The notes under the pieces are model-generated. The model was not told the origin of the DNA and searched no databases. It was given only the letters and a program-made list of their open reading frames with translations. The translations under genes and the position numbers were made by a program. A DNA stretch of 64,000 nucleotides, from assembly GCF_037076465.1 (NCBI RefSeq), contig NZ_AP028908.1, positions 4,588,001 to 4,652,000 of the forward strand, given 5' to 3'. Shown here piece after piece: positions 1 through 10,574 of the stretch. How positions within the stretch are numbered: position 1 is the stretch's first letter; every line of letters starts with the position of its first letter. This stretch comes from Pectobacterium araliae. GTDB taxonomy: Bacteria; Pseudomonadota; Gammaproteobacteria; Enterobacterales; Enterobacteriaceae.

Positions 1-112
1 CGCCCACCAGCGCCATCACTTTTCCCGGGTAGACATTGAGTGCCGCACCGGAAAGCGCTTTAACGCCGGGAAAAGATTTCGTGATGCCTTGCAGTTGCAG
101 TAAAGGTTGCAT
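1..112 (-). CDS. rbsA: Ribose ABC transporter ATP-binding protein RbsA (5' part only)
   Basis: Only the first 37 or so codons are in the window and the gene runs off the left edge. The translation starts [20 protein letters not shown], the usual opening of the first ATPase domain of sugar importers of the RbsA/MglA type. The start is the ATG at 112-110; it lies 8 bases beyond the rbsD stop and has a GAGG Shine-Dalgarno sequence. RbsA energises ribose uptake with RbsB and RbsC. Identification rests on this short N-terminus plus the position after rbsD, which is the standard rbsDACBKR order. Confidence 0.85.
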   Translation of the reverse strand, partial: MQPLLQLQGITKSFPGVKALSGAALNVYPGKVMALVG

Positions 113-119
113 GGATGCC

Positions 120-539
120 TCAGAACGTTACGCCAGCACACAGGATGACATTGGCATACGGGGAGCACTCTCCGCTGCGAATGATGGCCCGGCTTTTGCC
201 GCTTTGGGTTTTAAATTCTTCATGGCTGACATAGTGCAATGCAATTGAGTTTCCCTGGTGTTGTTCTAGTTGCTTCAATTGATCGAGTAATGCGTCATGG
301 ACTGCGGGGTTCTTTTCAATCATCTCTTCCGCCAGAATAGCGGCCTCTACCTGCATTTCACTGGTGACAACATTAACCACCTGCAAAAACGTTGGCACAT
401 TGTGCGTCAACGCCAGATCGATACGGGTCGTTGTTTCTGGAATCGGTAAACCCGCATCGCCAATAACCAGGCTATCGGTATGCCCCAGCCGGGCAATCAC
501 GGAAGAAATATCTGAATTCAATAATGCTGCTTTTTTCAT
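120..539 (-). CDS. rbsD: D-ribose pyranase RbsD
   Basis: 139 residues, the normal size of RbsD, which interconverts the pyranose and furanose forms of D-ribose so that ribokinase can use the sugar. It starts [20 protein letters not shown] and contains the conserved GDAGLPIP segment; the histidine in the ARLGH motif is the usual active-site position. It is the first gene of the ribose operon and rbsA follows 8 bases later. RbsR-type palindromes lie just upstream. Confidence 0.95.
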   Translation of the reverse strand: MKKAALLNSDISSVIARLGHTDSLVIGDAGLPIPETTTRIDLALTHNVPTFLQVVNVVTSEMQVEAAILAEEMIEKNPAVHDALLDQLKQLEQHQGNSIALHYVSHEEFKTQSGKSRAIIRSGECSPYANVILCAGVTF

Positions 540-552
540 CTCTCATCCCACC

Positions 553-568
553 AGCGAAACGTTTCGCT
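553..568. promoter_or_regulatory. rbsR operator: RbsR-type operator, proximal copy
   Basis: A perfect 16-bp palindrome, AGCGAAACGTTTCGCT, 14 bases upstream of the rbsD ATG. This is the form of site bound by LacI-family regulators of the RbsR/PurR group with a central CG pair. Its position over the likely leader or promoter of rbsDACBK supports ribose-responsive repression. Confidence 0.8.
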
Positions 569-631
569 GATAATATTCTAGAAAAAGAAGAGAGAAAGGC
601 AACGAAGAAATAAAAAAAATGTGATCGCCAT

Positions 632-643
632 CGAAACGTTTCG
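632..643. promoter_or_regulatory. rbsR operator: RbsR-type operator, distal copy
   Basis: A second palindrome, CGAAACGTTTCG, flanked by AT on the left and CT on the right so that 14 of 16 positions match the proximal copy. The centres of the two sites are 77 bases apart. A TGTGA half-site (620-624) next to it could be part of a weak CRP site. The rest of the 540-854 gap holds only AT-rich promoter-like sequence and the hairpin at 814-833. Confidence 0.65.
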
Positions 644-813
644 CTAACAAAAAATAAAGACAAGATCACGAGGTTATTTACCCTAGATAACTCAGGTTTC
701 AGGAAGATGGCAAAGAAAGGCGTCTCGGAGAGCTTAATCACATCGACTACTCGGGTGAACCAATGTAGGCAACGTGAAACATGGCGGATATAGATGGTTG
801 ATAAATAGAGAAA

Positions 814-833
814 TGGCGGGCAATAGCCCGCCA
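814..833 (-). terminator. Hairpin downstream of ygiW
   Basis: TGGCGGGC and GCCCGCCA form an 8-bp stem with a 4-base loop, 22 bases beyond the ygiW stop. Read on the minus strand it is followed by ATTTCTC, so the U-tract is weak. It probably separates ygiW transcription from the ribose promoter region. Confidence 0.5.
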
Positions 834-854
834 CGAGGGATTGACAATAACGGA

Positions 855-1250
855 TTAGAGTTTACGAATCTGCTTCACATCCAGCTCGACGGAATTGAAG
901 TCTTTATCCAACTCACCCTGAATTTCCACTTTATCCGTGGGCGAAATCATCTGACCATTCCAACGCTTGTGATCGATTTCAACTTCTATCGTGCCTGTCG
1001 AATCTCGGAACAAATAGTTCTCATCACCAACCCGTTTTTCAATATTGCCACTCAGCGTAACCCAACTATCGTCACGCAGATCTTTAGCCTTAGCGACTGT
1101 CGTGAGGGAATTCTGTGGATCGCTAAATCCCCCTTTATGTGTGCCAACTGCGGGCGTATCTGGGTTGACGAAACCACCGCCGCTTTGTGCAGCAAATACG
1201 GGTGCAGAAACCAGAGCGGTAATGGCGAATAACGCAGCTGCTTTTTTCAT
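855..1250 (-). CDS. ygiW: YgiW/YdeI-type periplasmic OB-fold stress protein
   Basis: 131 residues with a clear Sec signal peptide (MKKAAALFAITALVSAPVFA, cut near residue 20-21), so the product is periplasmic. The mature part contains the bacterial OB-fold (BOF) pattern, including SWVTLSGNIEKRVGDENYLF and a TIEVEID strand. In E. coli ygiW is divergent from qseBC and is involved in stress tolerance; the arrangement here is the same, with qseB starting 255 bases away on the other strand. The molecular function of the family is poorly defined. Divergent control by QseB is likely from the box at 1365-1381. Confidence 0.88.
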   Translation of the reverse strand: MKKAAALFAITALVSAPVFAAQSGGGFVNPDTPAVGTHKGGFSDPQNSLTTVAKAKDLRDDSWVTLSGNIEKRVGDENYLFRDSTGTIEVEIDHKRWNGQMISPTDKVEIQGELDKDFNSVELDVKQIRKL

Positions 1251-1364
1251 AATATTCCTTCCTTATTTTGCCTGTTGTTTCGCAATAAATTATTTCTCAG
1301 TAAAGTATTTCGCAGTCAGCCTGCGGGAGTAATCGGTCTTCGGGAAGGATTAAAGCAAACCGTT

Positions 1365-1381
1365 CTTAACAGAATCTTAAG
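1365..1381 (+). promoter_or_regulatory. QseB/PmrA-type direct-repeat box
   Basis: Two CTTAA units 11 bases apart (CTTAAC, 5 bases, CTTAAG) match the YTTAAK-N5-YTTAAK layout of PmrA and QseB family response regulators, with one mismatch. The box lies between the divergent ygiW and qseB genes, 124 bases upstream of qseB. Autoregulation of qseBC and co-regulation of ygiW are inferred. Confidence 0.65.
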
Positions 1382-1504
1382 GAATCAGCGTTTGGATTTT
1401 TATTTTTTTATATTGCCGAAATCGCCCGATTTCAGCGATTTGTCCTGTACACGTTGCCCAACGATTTCGTATAAAACCGGAAAAGGCGCAAATGCGAGGC
1501 AGCC

Positions 1505-2167
1505 ATGAGAATATTGTTAATCGAAGACGATCGCCTAATCGGTGATGGCCTAAAAGCTGGGTTGACCAAACTGGGCTTTAATATCGATTGGTTTCTGGAA
1601 GGTAAAGCGGGTGCCGCTGCATTAAAAGCTGCCCCCTATGATGCGGTTGTGCTCGATCTCAGCCTGCCGGGCATGGACGGGATGGATATTCTGCGCCAGT
1701 GGCGTCAAGCAGGGAACGACGAACCGGTGCTGGTTTTGACCGCCCGCGATGCGCTGGAGCAGCGGGTGGAAGGATTGCAACAGGGTGCCGATGATTATTT
1801 ATGTAAACCCTTTGCGCTGACAGAAGTTGCCGCTCGTCTTCAGGCACTGATTCGCCGCCGCCACGGTCAACTGCAACCTTCATTAACACACGGTGCCGTT
1901 TCCCTTGAACCAAGCTCACGGAGCGTCACGCTTAACAATGAACCGCTGATATTAAAATCGCGCGAACTGGCACTGCTGGAACTGTTTCTACTGAACCCGA
2001 ATCGCGTGCTCACACGCGCGCAGTTGGAAGAAAAACTCTATGGGTGGGACGATGATGTCTCCAGCAATGCGGTAGAAGTGCATATCCACCACCTGCGCAA
2101 AAAGCTGGGTGGCGGGTTTATCCGTACCGTGCATGGCATTGGCTATATTTTGGGGGATGCGCCATGA
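1505..2167 (+). CDS. qseB: Two-component response regulator QseB
   Basis: 220 residues, OmpR/PhoB type. The receiver domain occupies about residues 1-115, with acidic residues D8/D9, phospho-acceptor D51 in the [10 protein letters not shown] motif and the conserved lysine in CKPFAL. The C-terminal winged helix covers about 125-218 ([24 protein letters not shown]). The gene overlaps qseC by 4 bases (ATGA), so the pair is translationally coupled. In enterobacteria QseBC responds to hormone-like and metal signals and affects motility and virulence; the signal sensed here cannot be read from sequence. Confidence 0.92.
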   Translation: MRILLIEDDRLIGDGLKAGLTKLGFNIDWFLEGKAGAAALKAAPYDAVVLDLSLPGMDGMDILRQWRQAGNDEPVLVLTARDALEQRVEGLQQGADDYLCKPFALTEVAARLQALIRRRHGQLQPSLTHGAVSLEPSSRSVTLNNEPLILKSRELALLELFLLNPNRVLTRAQLEEKLYGWDDDVSSNAVEVHIHHLRKKLGGGFIRTVHGIGYILGDAP

Positions 2168-3513
2168 ACCGACTCAGCCTGCGTTTACGTCTGGTTGCGG
2201 GCTTTACGCTGCTAACAGTGGTGTGCTGGGGCGTAGCCAGTCTGCTTTCATGGTCTCAAACGCGTCATAACATCAATGAGTTATTTGATACCCAGCAAAT
2301 GCTGTTTGCCAAACGTCTTGCCACGATGAACCCCGATGAATTGCGAATTCAGTCGACTTCTCTGCCCAAAACCAAAAGTCTGGTACATAAGGATCGAGGC
2401 AAGCAGGACGACGATGCCCTAGCCTTTGCCATTTTTACTCGCGACGGGAAGATGGTGTTGAATGATGGTGAGAACGGCAAAGATTTCATTTTTGATTACC
2501 AGCGAAACGGCTTTACCGACGGCAAATTGCGTGATGACAGTGACGCATGGCGCATCGTCTGGTTAACGACGGCAGATGATCGTTACGTGATCGCTGTCGG
2601 ACAGGAATGGGAATACCGTCAGGATATGACGCTGGATATTGTAAAAACCAACCTGATGCCCTGGCTATTTGCGCTGCCGATCATGCTGGCGCTGCTGTTC
2701 TGGCTGGTAACGCGTGAACTCTCACCGCTAAAACAGATTGCCGCTGAGCTTCAGTTACGCTCCCCCGACGAAAGCACACCGCTTGCGACACAGCCTATCC
2801 CACAGGAAGTCCGCCCACTGGTCAACGCACTGAATCTCCTATTTTCCCGCATCAGCGATATGTTGATTCGTGAACGCCGTTTTACCTCCGATGCCGCTCA
2901 TGAATTGCGTAGTCCACTGGCGGCGCTGAAAGTTCAAACCGAAGTCGCGCAGTTGGCGCATGACGATGAAGCCATGCGTCGCCATGCATTGATTAATCTG
3001 GATAAAGGAATCGATCGCGCCACCCGGCTGGTGGATCAACTTCTGACGCTGTCGCGGCTGGATGCCGAATCGTCCCCCGAAGGTATGCTGCCCGTTCAAC
3101 TTAATGACTTACTGCAACAGGCAGTGATCGCACACTACTACACGGCGCAAACTGCGGGTATCGAACTGACGCTGGATTTACCGGACACCGTAGTTATCCG
3201 ACAGGGTCATCCGCTGCTACTGACGCTGCTGGTGCGCAATCTGTTGGATAACGCCATTCGCTACAGCAATGCGGGGGGAACGGTCAATCTGACGCTGACA
3301 GAGCGCGGCTTCAACGTTGTCGATAATGGACCGGGTATCAGCGAGGAGGCGCGGGCAAGAATCGGCGAGCGTTTTTATCGTCCACCAGGACAGGAAAAAT
3401 CCGGCAGCGGTCTGGGGATTTCCATCGTGAACAACATCGCCACGCTGCACAAGATGCGGGTCACGTTCACCAACCAGCCCGAAGGCGGGCTGATTGTGTC
3501 GGTGAATTGGTAA
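2164..3513 (+). CDS. qseC: Sensor histidine kinase QseC
   Basis: 449 residues, matching QseC length. A first membrane segment at about residues 8-28, a periplasmic sensor region to about 160 and a second membrane segment at about 165-183 are followed by HAMP and kinase regions. The phospho-accepting histidine is H246 in [14 protein letters not shown]. The N box ([10 protein letters not shown]) and G boxes ([16 protein letters not shown]) are intact. The motif [18 protein letters not shown] is characteristic of QseC. It is coupled to qseB and faces kup, with a hairpin repeat between the convergent gene ends. Confidence 0.92.
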   Translation: MNRLSLRLRLVAGFTLLTVVCWGVASLLSWSQTRHNINELFDTQQMLFAKRLATMNPDELRIQSTSLPKTKSLVHKDRGKQDDDALAFAIFTRDGKMVLNDGENGKDFIFDYQRNGFTDGKLRDDSDAWRIVWLTTADDRYVIAVGQEWEYRQDMTLDIVKTNLMPWLFALPIMLALLFWLVTRELSPLKQIAAELQLRSPDESTPLATQPIPQEVRPLVNALNLLFSRISDMLIRERRFTSDAAHELRSPLAALKVQTEVAQLAHDDEAMRRHALINLDKGIDRATRLVDQLLTLSRLDAESSPEGMLPVQLNDLLQQAVIAHYYTAQTAGIELTLDLPDTVVIRQGHPLLLTLLVRNLLDNAIRYSNAGGTVNLTLTERGFNVVDNGPGISEEARARIGERFYRPPGQEKSGSGLGISIVNNIATLHKMRVTFTNQPEGGLIVSVNW

Positions 3514-3593
3514 CTATTATTCTCTCTATCTATACGTTAACGCACTGAGCAATATGGCTTCCCCAACAGGCAGCAACTCGCTGCTTGTTATTA

Positions 3594-3642
3594 GGGAAAC
3601 ACGGGGATGAGGTTCCCGCAGGGACGCCTCGCCCCGTGGTCG
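3594..3642. repeat. Dispersed hairpin repeat, copy A
   Basis: A 49-base segment that matches a second segment at 48474-48522 at 41 of 49 positions. It folds into one long arm: CACGGGG (3600-3606) with CCCCGTG (3632-3638), GAGG (3609-3612) with CCTC (3627-3630), and TCCC (3614-3617) with GGGA (3621-3624), loop GCA. It lies between the convergent 3' ends of qseC and kup. Similarity continues weakly to about 3661. It has the character of a REP-like element; no transposase is nearby. Confidence 0.75.
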
Positions 3643-3692
3643 ACCGTATATCTCGATCTTATCCCAACATAGCGCCCTAATCGTAGGATCAC

Positions 3693-5561
3693 TTAAATCT
3701 CGACCTGTATCCCTAGCTCAATCAGCCTATTCGGCGGTATTTCAAACTGATCCGCCGCTCGCAGCGCATTTCTGCTGAGCATCATGAATAGCTTACCGCG
3801 CAAACGCAGATACCACGGGCGTTCACCGATAATCAGCGACTCATTGGACATAAAGAAAGACGTTTCCATCATTTGGCAGGTTAACCCGTCCTGCCAACAG
3901 CGCTGAAACACCTCTTCCACATCCGGTGTTTCACGCCAGCCATAGTTAGCGATCACGCGCCAAAACGTCGGCGAAAGCGGTTCAACCGTCACGCGGCGCG
4001 CGTTCAATACATAGGGCGCATCCTCCGTTCTCATGGTCAACAGCACCACGCGCTCGTGCAGGATTTTATTGTGCTTAAGGTTATGCAGTAACGCGAACGG
4101 GATCACGCGAGTCGCACGCGAGAAATACACGGCAGTCCCTGGCACACGCGTCGGCGGCGTTTTCTCCAGTGACGCAATCATGGCATCCAGCGAGTTACCA
4201 TGCTCATGCAACCGGCGCAGTAACCTGAAGCGCTCACTTTTCCACGTCGTCATGATGATAAACATCACCATACCCAGCGCTAGCGGTAGCCAGCCACCAG
4301 AGAGGATCTTGACCACGTTTGCCAAAAACATTGGCACGTCAATCAGCAGCAGACCCGCCAGCAACACCCATGCCAGATAGCGATTCCAGAGCCAGTTCTT
4401 CACCGCGACCGTATAGAACAGAATGCTGGTAATCACCATCGTGCCCGTTACTGCAATCCCGTAAGCCGCAGCCAGATTGCTCGAATGCTCAAAGCTGACA
4501 ATCACAATGACGACAGCGATATACAGCATCCAGTTAATGGCGGGAATATAAATCTGGCCGGATTCCATATCTGATGTGTGTACGATACGCATCGGCGGCA
4601 AATAGCCCAGCCGCACCGCCTGACGGGTCAAGGAGAACACACCGGAAATCACCGCCTGCGAGGCAATGATTGTCGCCAGCGTGGCCAATATCATCAATGG
4701 GATCAGCGCCCAATCTGGCGCCAGCAGGAAGAACGGATTCTTGATCGCTTCCGAGTTCTTCAACAGCAACGCGCCCTGCCCAAAGTAATTTAATACCAGC
4801 GACGGCAGCACCACCGTAAACCACGCCAGACGAATCGGAAATTTACCAAAGTGGCCCATATCGGCATACAGCGCCTCGACCCCGGTAATGGCCAACACCA
4901 CGGCACCCAACGCGAAGAACGACACCGCTTTATATTCGATAAAGAAACGCACAGCGTACATCGGATTCAACGCCTGCAAGACTTCGGGGTTAGCGATAAT
5001 ACTGCGAGCCCCCAGTATGCCGAGCGTCAAAAACCAAATCAGCATCACAGGCGCAAACAGCTTGCCGACGCTACCCGTACCGTGTTTTTGAATAATAAAC
5101 AGTAATGTCAGGACGACAATCGATAGCGGAACGATATAGCTGTCCATCGACGGTGCGGCGATTTCCAACCCTTCCATTGCCGACATCACCGAGATGGCTG
5201 GCGTGATGACGACTTCCCCATAAAAGAAGCTGCCGCCAATCAATCCCATGATAACCAGGACGGATGTCATGCGATCGGAGGTATTACGCCCAGCTAGCGA
5301 CATTAATGTCAGAATGCCACCTTCGCCTGCGTTATCGGCACGCATCACATAGGTCAGGTATTTCAGCGAAACAACAAGAACCAATAACCAAAAGATCAGT
5401 GAAAGAAAGCCAAAGACCGAATCAGGCTCGACCCCAAAACCAAACTGCCCTGATAAACATTCCCTTAACGTATAAAGAGGGCTGGTTCCTATATCTCCAT
5501 AAACCACCCCGATGGCCGCCAGCGTGACAGCCGGAAGCGAACGTTTATGTTCTGAGCTCAT
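3693..5561 (-). CDS. kup: Low-affinity potassium uptake protein Kup (TrkD)
   Basis: 622 residues, the same length as E. coli Kup, with about 12 hydrophobic segments in the first 430 residues and a cytoplasmic tail. The N-terminal [17 protein letters not shown] motif is diagnostic of the KUP/HAK/KT family of K+/H+ symporters. It sits in the inner membrane and imports K+ mainly at low pH or under hyperosmosis. In E. coli it is directly next to rbsD; here ygiW-qseBC intervene. It is divergent from ravA across a 337-base gap. Confidence 0.96.
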   Translation of the reverse strand: MSSEHKRSLPAVTLAAIGVVYGDIGTSPLYTLRECLSGQFGFGVEPDSVFGFLSLIFWLLVLVVSLKYLTYVMRADNAGEGGILTLMSLAGRNTSDRMTSVLVIMGLIGGSFFYGEVVITPAISVMSAMEGLEIAAPSMDSYIVPLSIVVLTLLFIIQKHGTGSVGKLFAPVMLIWFLTLGILGARSIIANPEVLQALNPMYAVRFFIEYKAVSFFALGAVVLAITGVEALYADMGHFGKFPIRLAWFTVVLPSLVLNYFGQGALLLKNSEAIKNPFFLLAPDWALIPLMILATLATIIASQAVISGVFSLTRQAVRLGYLPPMRIVHTSDMESGQIYIPAINWMLYIAVVIVIVSFEHSSNLAAAYGIAVTGTMVITSILFYTVAVKNWLWNRYLAWVLLAGLLLIDVPMFLANVVKILSGGWLPLALGMVMFIIMTTWKSERFRLLRRLHEHGNSLDAMIASLEKTPPTRVPGTAVYFSRATRVIPFALLHNLKHNKILHERVVLLTMRTEDAPYVLNARRVTVEPLSPTFWRVIANYGWRETPDVEEVFQRCWQDGLTCQMMETSFFMSNESLIIGERPWYLRLRGKLFMMLSRNALRAADQFEIPPNRLIELGIQVEI

Positions 5562-5898
5562 AAACCTATCTTCTGTTATTAATCAGTCCGTGAAGCGCGT
5601 CATTCACAGCAACTCGTCCAAAAGCGCACAGTATGCACAAATCAGGGTAAAAACCCATTTTTATTGTGCGGTTCGCCTGCTCAAGAAACATCCTGTAAAG
5701 GGTGATTTATTGCTTACTCACCCCGTTAGGGTGTAATAATCCGTAAAAGTATTCTAATAAAAATCTGTGATCTGCCGTTTATTATTACTATTGTCTTTCT
5801 GAAAGTAAGTTTTTTCTTAGACACCACTTTCAGCCAAGCAGTCGGATTCAAAAATAAACGATTTCAGTACATCACATCATGGGACTAACGGATTAATT
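5562..5898. other. Divergent promoter region kup/ravA
   Basis: This 337-base AT-rich gap must carry the promoters for kup (minus) and ravA (plus). I see a short inverted repeat (CACCCC, GTTA, GGGTG near 5719-5733), but no operator I can name and no credible small gene. Confidence 0.5.
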
Positions 5899-7398
5899 AT
5901 GCGTCAAACTGCGGCATTGGCTGAAAGAATTTCTCGCCTCAGCCATGCGCTAGAACATGGGCTTTACGAAAGGCAGCACGCCATTCGCCTCTGTCTACTG
6001 GCTGCGCTAAGCGGAGAAAGCGTATTTCTGCTAGGGCCACCCGGGATAGCCAAAAGCATGATAGCTCGGCGTCTTAAATTCGCTTTTCGTCATGCGAACG
6101 CATTTGAATACCTGATGACCCGCTTTTCTACCCCGGAAGAAGTGTTCGGCCCGCTGTCCATTCAGGCGTTAAAAGACGAAGGCCGCTACCAGCGCCTGAC
6201 CGCCGGTTATCTGCCAGAAGCTGAAATCGTCTTTCTGGACGAAATTTGGAAAGCAGGCCCCGCGATTTTGAACACGCTACTGACGGCCATTAACGAACGA
6301 CGTTTCCGCAATGGCAACAGCGAAGACACGATCCCCATGCGCCTACTGGTCGCGGCCTCGAATGAACTACCGGAGGCGGATGGCGGTCTGGAAGCGCTCT
6401 ACGACCGGATGCTCATCCGTCTATGGCTCGATCGCGTGCAGGAAAAACAGAATTTCCGCGCACTGCTCGTGAATACCAGCAGCGATCGCGATAATCCCGT
6501 ACCACCCGCTCTCAGCGTCAGCGATGAAGAGTACCAACAGTGGCAGAAAGACATTGAGCATATCGCGCTGCCGGAAGCCGGCTTCGAGCTGATTTACACG
6601 CTACGCCAGCAGCTTGATGCACTGGAACAAGCGCCCTATATTTCCGATCGACGATGGAAGAAAGCCTTGCGTCTACTTCAGGCCAGCGCGTTTTTCTGCG
6701 GCCGAGATGCCATTACACCGGTTGATATTATTCTGCTGAAAGACTGTCTCTGGCATGACCAAAGTACGCTGATGCTCATCGAACGCCAGCTTGAGCTACT
6801 AATTACTGAGCACGCCTATCAACAAAAAAGCCTGCTGTTCCGTCTTCAGCAGGTGAATACCAAACGCCAGCAATACCAGCGTGAGCAAAGTGAATTACAG
6901 GCATTTTCGGTAGAGAAACAGGGGCACTTCCTTGGCCGGAAATTCCATTACACGTTACCTGACACGATTGTCACTGAAACGCTGGATCTGGTGCTGCAAC
7001 GCCCGTTGATCTTGCATGATATTGAAGTCAACCACCTGATCATCGAGAAAAATGCTCTGCAAGGTTGGCTGCAAAAAGGCGGGGAAATCCGGGGTAAACT
7101 CAACGGCATCGGTTTTACCCAACGTCTCGATCTGCTGGTGGACGATCGTCAGCATCTGACTATCCGCGATATCAGCCTGCAATCCTCCATTCTTTCTCTG
7201 CCGGAAAAACGCGACGGTGCGCTGCCTGCCAACATTATCGATGAATATGAAAAGCTGAAGCTGCAACTGCGCGAACAGCGCCGCTTATTTAGCCAGCATC
7301 AGCCTTGTCTGTTCGTCCCCGCAGAGTGGCTCGCTAAAATAGAAGCCAGCCTGCAACAGGTTGCCGAGCAGATCCAGCAATCAGAGCAACAGGACTAA
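5899..7398 (+). CDS. ravA: MoxR-family AAA+ ATPase RavA
   Basis: 499 residues, the family length. Walker A is GPPGIAKS at residues 46-53 and Walker B is VFLDE at 111-115, followed by sensor and lid regions; the C-terminal third contains the RavA-specific LARA/discoid domain. RavA forms hexamers, binds the lysine decarboxylase LdcI and works with the VWA protein ViaA, acting on respiratory iron-sulfur enzymes in E. coli. viaA starts 5 bases after the ravA stop, so the two form an operon. Confidence 0.94.
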   Translation: MRQTAALAERISRLSHALEHGLYERQHAIRLCLLAALSGESVFLLGPPGIAKSMIARRLKFAFRHANAFEYLMTRFSTPEEVFGPLSIQALKDEGRYQRLTAGYLPEAEIVFLDEIWKAGPAILNTLLTAINERRFRNGNSEDTIPMRLLVAASNELPEADGGLEALYDRMLIRLWLDRVQEKQNFRALLVNTSSDRDNPVPPALSVSDEEYQQWQKDIEHIALPEAGFELIYTLRQQLDALEQAPYISDRRWKKALRLLQASAFFCGRDAITPVDIILLKDCLWHDQSTLMLIERQLELLITEHAYQQKSLLFRLQQVNTKRQQYQREQSELQAFSVEKQGHFLGRKFHYTLPDTIVTETLDLVLQRPLILHDIEVNHLIIEKNALQGWLQKGGEIRGKLNGIGFTQRLDLLVDDRQHLTIRDISLQSSILSLPEKRDGALPANIIDEYEKLKLQLREQRRLFSQHQPCLFVPAEWLAKIEASLQQVAEQIQQSEQQD

Positions 7399-7403
7399 CG
7401 CCG

Positions 7404-8882
7404 ATGATCACGCTGGAATCACTGGAGATGCTGCTGTCTATTGATGAAAACGAACTGTTGGACGATCTTGTCGTTACGCTGCTGGCGACGCCCCAGCTCG
7501 CTTTCTTCTTTGAAAAATATCCTAGCCTGAAGCCCGCGTTACTCAACGATCTTCCTCACTGGAAAGAAACCTTAAAGCAGCGCCTGCGTACCACGCAAGT
7601 TCCGCCAGAGTTGGAAAGGGAATTTAGCTGCTACCAACGTTCACAATCAATCGACAACCAGGCTTTTCAGACACGCCTGCCTGCGATTATGGATACGCTG
7701 AACACCGTGGAATCACCGTTTCTGACACTGGCCTCACAGCTTATGGCCTCTCCAGAGCGAACCTTAGGGCAGAAAATAACGAGTGGGCTCCACGCGCTCT
7801 TTCTTCAGAACTGGCGGCTGAGCCTGACATTGCAAACCGTTTCACTACATCAGCAATTGATGGATCAAGAGCGGGAAATCCTGCTGGATGAATTGCAACA
7901 GCGTCTGACCCTCAGCGGCAAGCTCGAACCGATTTTGGCAGAGAATGAAAGTGCAGCTGGACGACTTTGGGATCTTAGCGCAGCACAGCGCATCCACACC
8001 GATCCCCGCCCATTACTGGATTTCGGGGCTTTCCTGCAACGTCAGCCTGCATTGCAAAAACTGGCGGAACGTCTGGGGCGCAGCCGGGAGACCAAATCCG
8101 TCCTGACTCAGGAAGCACCACAAGAAGCCTTCAGAGTAAACGTACGGGAACCAGCCACCGTGCCTGAGCAGGTAAGTGGCGTACATCAGAGCGATGATAT
8201 CCTGCGTTTGATGCCGACAGAGCTGGCCACGCTGGGTATCAGTGAACTGGAATACGAATTTTATCGTCGCCTGCTGGAACACCGACTCCTGACCTATCGC
8301 TTACAAGGTGAAAGCTGGCGCGAGAAGGTCACCGAGCGGCCAGTGGTGCATCAACAAAACGAACAGCAGCCGCGTGGCCCGTTTATCGTCTGCGTTGATA
8401 CGTCAGGCTCGATGGGTGGCTTTAATGAACGCTGTGCCAAAGCTTTCTGTCTGGCGCTGATGCGTATCGCACTCGCCGACAATCGCCGTTGCTACATCAT
8501 GCTGTTTTCCACTGGCGTGGTGAAATACGAACTCACGTCTGCGGATGGCTTAGAACAGGCGATACGTTTTCTCAGCCAGTCCTTCCGTGGCGGCACGGAT
8601 ATGAGCGCCTGTCTGTCAGCATTGTTGGATAAGATGGACGACGCACTCTGGCATGATGCCGATGCGGTGGTGATTTCAGATTTTATCGCCCAGCGGTTGC
8701 CGGATGAGGTCGTGAACAAGGTGAAAAGCCGTCAGAAACAACTACAGCATCGTTTTCATGCTGTAGCGATGTCCGATCACGGCAAACCCGGCATCATGCA
8801 CATCTTTGACCATATCTGGCGCTTTGATACCGGGTTAAAAAGCCGCTTAATGCGCCGTTGGCAGCACGGCAAGGCTTATTAA
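7404..8882 (+). CDS. viaA: VWA-domain partner of RavA, ViaA
   Basis: 492 residues. A helical N-terminal region of about 320 residues precedes a von Willebrand A domain whose MIDAS motif DTSGS is at residues 332-336, with the later conserved threonine and aspartate (GGTDMS, VVISDF). ViaA stimulates RavA ATPase. The gene is cotranscribed with ravA. Its stop overlaps the stop of convergent asnA within a single TTAA, leaving no room for a dedicated terminator. Confidence 0.93.
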   Translation: MITLESLEMLLSIDENELLDDLVVTLLATPQLAFFFEKYPSLKPALLNDLPHWKETLKQRLRTTQVPPELEREFSCYQRSQSIDNQAFQTRLPAIMDTLNTVESPFLTLASQLMASPERTLGQKITSGLHALFLQNWRLSLTLQTVSLHQQLMDQEREILLDELQQRLTLSGKLEPILAENESAAGRLWDLSAAQRIHTDPRPLLDFGAFLQRQPALQKLAERLGRSRETKSVLTQEAPQEAFRVNVREPATVPEQVSGVHQSDDILRLMPTELATLGISELEYEFYRRLLEHRLLTYRLQGESWREKVTERPVVHQQNEQQPRGPFIVCVDTSGSMGGFNERCAKAFCLALMRIALADNRRCYIMLFSTGVVKYELTSADGLEQAIRFLSQSFRGGTDMSACLSALLDKMDDALWHDADAVVISDFIAQRLPDEVVNKVKSRQKQLQHRFHAVAMSDHGKPGIMHIFDHIWRFDTGLKSRLMRRWQHGKAY

Positions 8883-9871
8883 AGCAGGCCGGAAACCGAC
8901 TCTCGCAGCGATTGTGGCCATACGCCGCACTGAACCTGACCAATGTGTGGCAGTTGCAGCAACAGCATGACCAGGCGAGACTGGCCGATTCCCCCACCGA
9001 TCGTCTGCGGCATTTCACCGCGCAGCAGCGCCTGATGCCATTCCAGCTTCAGGCGTTCTTCATCCTGCGTCAACGCCAGCTGGCGTGTTAATGCCTCAGC
9101 ATCCACGCGAATGCCCATTGATGAAATTTCAAACGCATCATTCAGAACTGGGTTCCATACAACGATATCACCGTTCAAACCGGCCAGTTCTTGCTCACCT
9201 GGCGTCGTCCAGTCATCATAATCTGGTGCACGTACATCGTGAGACTGCCCACTGGACAGCTTACCGCCAATCCCAATCAGGAAGACCGCACCCAGCTCTT
9301 TAGCAATGGCTCGCTCACGCCCTTTGGCATCCAGATCGGGATAGCGCTTCAGCAACGTTTCGGTATGCACAAAATGAATCTGTTCCGGTAGGAACGGCTG
9401 AATGCCAAACGCCTGGTGTACTGCCGCCTCAGTCGCTTTAATGCCTTGATAAATACGCGTCACCGTCGATTTCAGATACTCGGCATTGCGTTCGCCATCT
9501 CCCATCACACGCTCCCAATCCCATTGATCGACATAAACGGAATGGATCGGGCTCAGGCGATCTTCGTCTGGGCGCAGCGCCTTCATGTGGGTATAGATAC
9601 CTTCGCCGAAGCTAAAATCATACGCGCCCAGCGTTTTACGTTTCCACTTCGCCAATGAGTGCACCACTTCAAATGTGGCATCAGGCAGGGCTTTAACCTT
9701 CACCTGTACCGCTTTTTCCGTACCAGACAAGTTATCCTGCGTACCATCGCCGATACGGCTAAGAATCGGTGCCTGGACTTCAATCAATCCCAGAAGCTGC
9801 TCCAGTTGGCTGGAGAAGAAAGACTTAACGAAGCTGATTTGCTGCTGTTTTTCGATGTACTGTTTTTTCAT
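8879..9871 (-). CDS. asnA: Aspartate-ammonia ligase (asparagine synthetase A)
   Basis: 330 residues, identical in length to E. coli AsnA. It makes asparagine from aspartate, ammonia and ATP in the cytosol. The sequence is class II aminoacyl-tRNA-synthetase-like, with the N-terminal [20 protein letters not shown], the VDQWDWE segment and a C-terminal [14 protein letters not shown] motif. It is divergent from asnC, its activator in E. coli, across 152 bases. Confidence 0.96.
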   Translation of the reverse strand: MKKQYIEKQQQISFVKSFFSSQLEQLLGLIEVQAPILSRIGDGTQDNLSGTEKAVQVKVKALPDATFEVVHSLAKWKRKTLGAYDFSFGEGIYTHMKALRPDEDRLSPIHSVYVDQWDWERVMGDGERNAEYLKSTVTRIYQGIKATEAAVHQAFGIQPFLPEQIHFVHTETLLKRYPDLDAKGRERAIAKELGAVFLIGIGGKLSSGQSHDVRAPDYDDWTTPGEQELAGLNGDIVVWNPVLNDAFEISSMGIRVDAEALTRQLALTQDEERLKLEWHQALLRGEMPQTIGGGIGQSRLVMLLLQLPHIGQVQCGVWPQSLRESVSGLL

Positions 9872-10023
9872 TGCCGCGTCTCTTATTCATCATATTTAGT
9901 TATTCATTAAGCAATATAAACCGCTAGTCATTCAATAATCTTATGGATAAATTGCACTTGTGCTTTTAATCCGTCATTTTATAGCGGTATAAAATCATTA
10001 TTCGATAAAATAGGAGGTTCAAA

Positions 10024-10485
10024 GTGGCAGAAATTTATCAGATCGATAATCTCGATCGCGGCATCCTTTCCGCCTTAATGGAAAATGCGCGCACCCCTTA
10101 CGCCGAATTGGCAAAACAATTTTCCGTTAGCCCAGGAACGATCCACGTTCGGGTGGAAAAAATGAAACAGGCGGGCATCATTATCGGCACGCGTTTGGAT
10201 GTGAATCCAAAACAGCTGGGCTATGACGTATGTTGTTTTATCGGCATCATCCTGAAAAGTGCTAAAGACTACCCCTCTGCGCTGGAGAAGCTGAACAATC
10301 TTGAAGAAGTGGTCGAGGCCTATTACACCACCGGGCATTACAGCATCTTTATTAAGGTCATGTGCCGCTCAATCGAGGCACTACAACATGTGCTTATCAA
10401 CAAGATCCAAACAATTGATGAAATTCAGTCCACTGAAACGTTAATCTCCCTGCAAAACCCCATCATGCGGACGATCGCGCCATAA
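10024..10485 (+). CDS. asnC: Lrp/AsnC-family regulator AsnC
   Basis: 153 residues beginning at a GTG with an AGGAGG Shine-Dalgarno 8 bases upstream. The N-terminal helix-turn-helix (LDRGILSALMENARTPYAEL) is followed by a RAM/AsnC effector domain that in this family binds asparagine. AsnC activates asnA when asparagine is scarce. The divergent asnA-asnC arrangement and the following mioC gene match E. coli. Confidence 0.94.
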   Translation: MAEIYQIDNLDRGILSALMENARTPYAELAKQFSVSPGTIHVRVEKMKQAGIIIGTRLDVNPKQLGYDVCCFIGIILKSAKDYPSALEKLNNLEEVVEAYYTTGHYSIFIKVMCRSIEALQHVLINKIQTIDEIQSTETLISLQNPIMRTIAP

Positions 10486-10506
10486 TACTTTTTTCCTATA
10501 CCCCTA

Positions 10507-10515
10507 TTATCCACA
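10507..10515 (+). promoter_or_regulatory. DnaA box at the mioC promoter
   Basis: TTATCCACA, an exact DnaA box, lies 60 bases upstream of the mioC start. A DnaA box in the mioC promoter is also present in E. coli, where DnaA represses mioC transcription that runs towards oriC. Confidence 0.75.
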
Positions 10516-10574
10516 GGTAGATCCCAGCCAGATCACAGCGTACAATGTCCCGTCTTTTATCAGATGGGATCGCT

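Noticed and set aside
774..1232. A 152-codon open frame antisense to ygiW
   Set aside because: Overlaps a clear signal-peptide gene on the other strand and shows no recognisable product.
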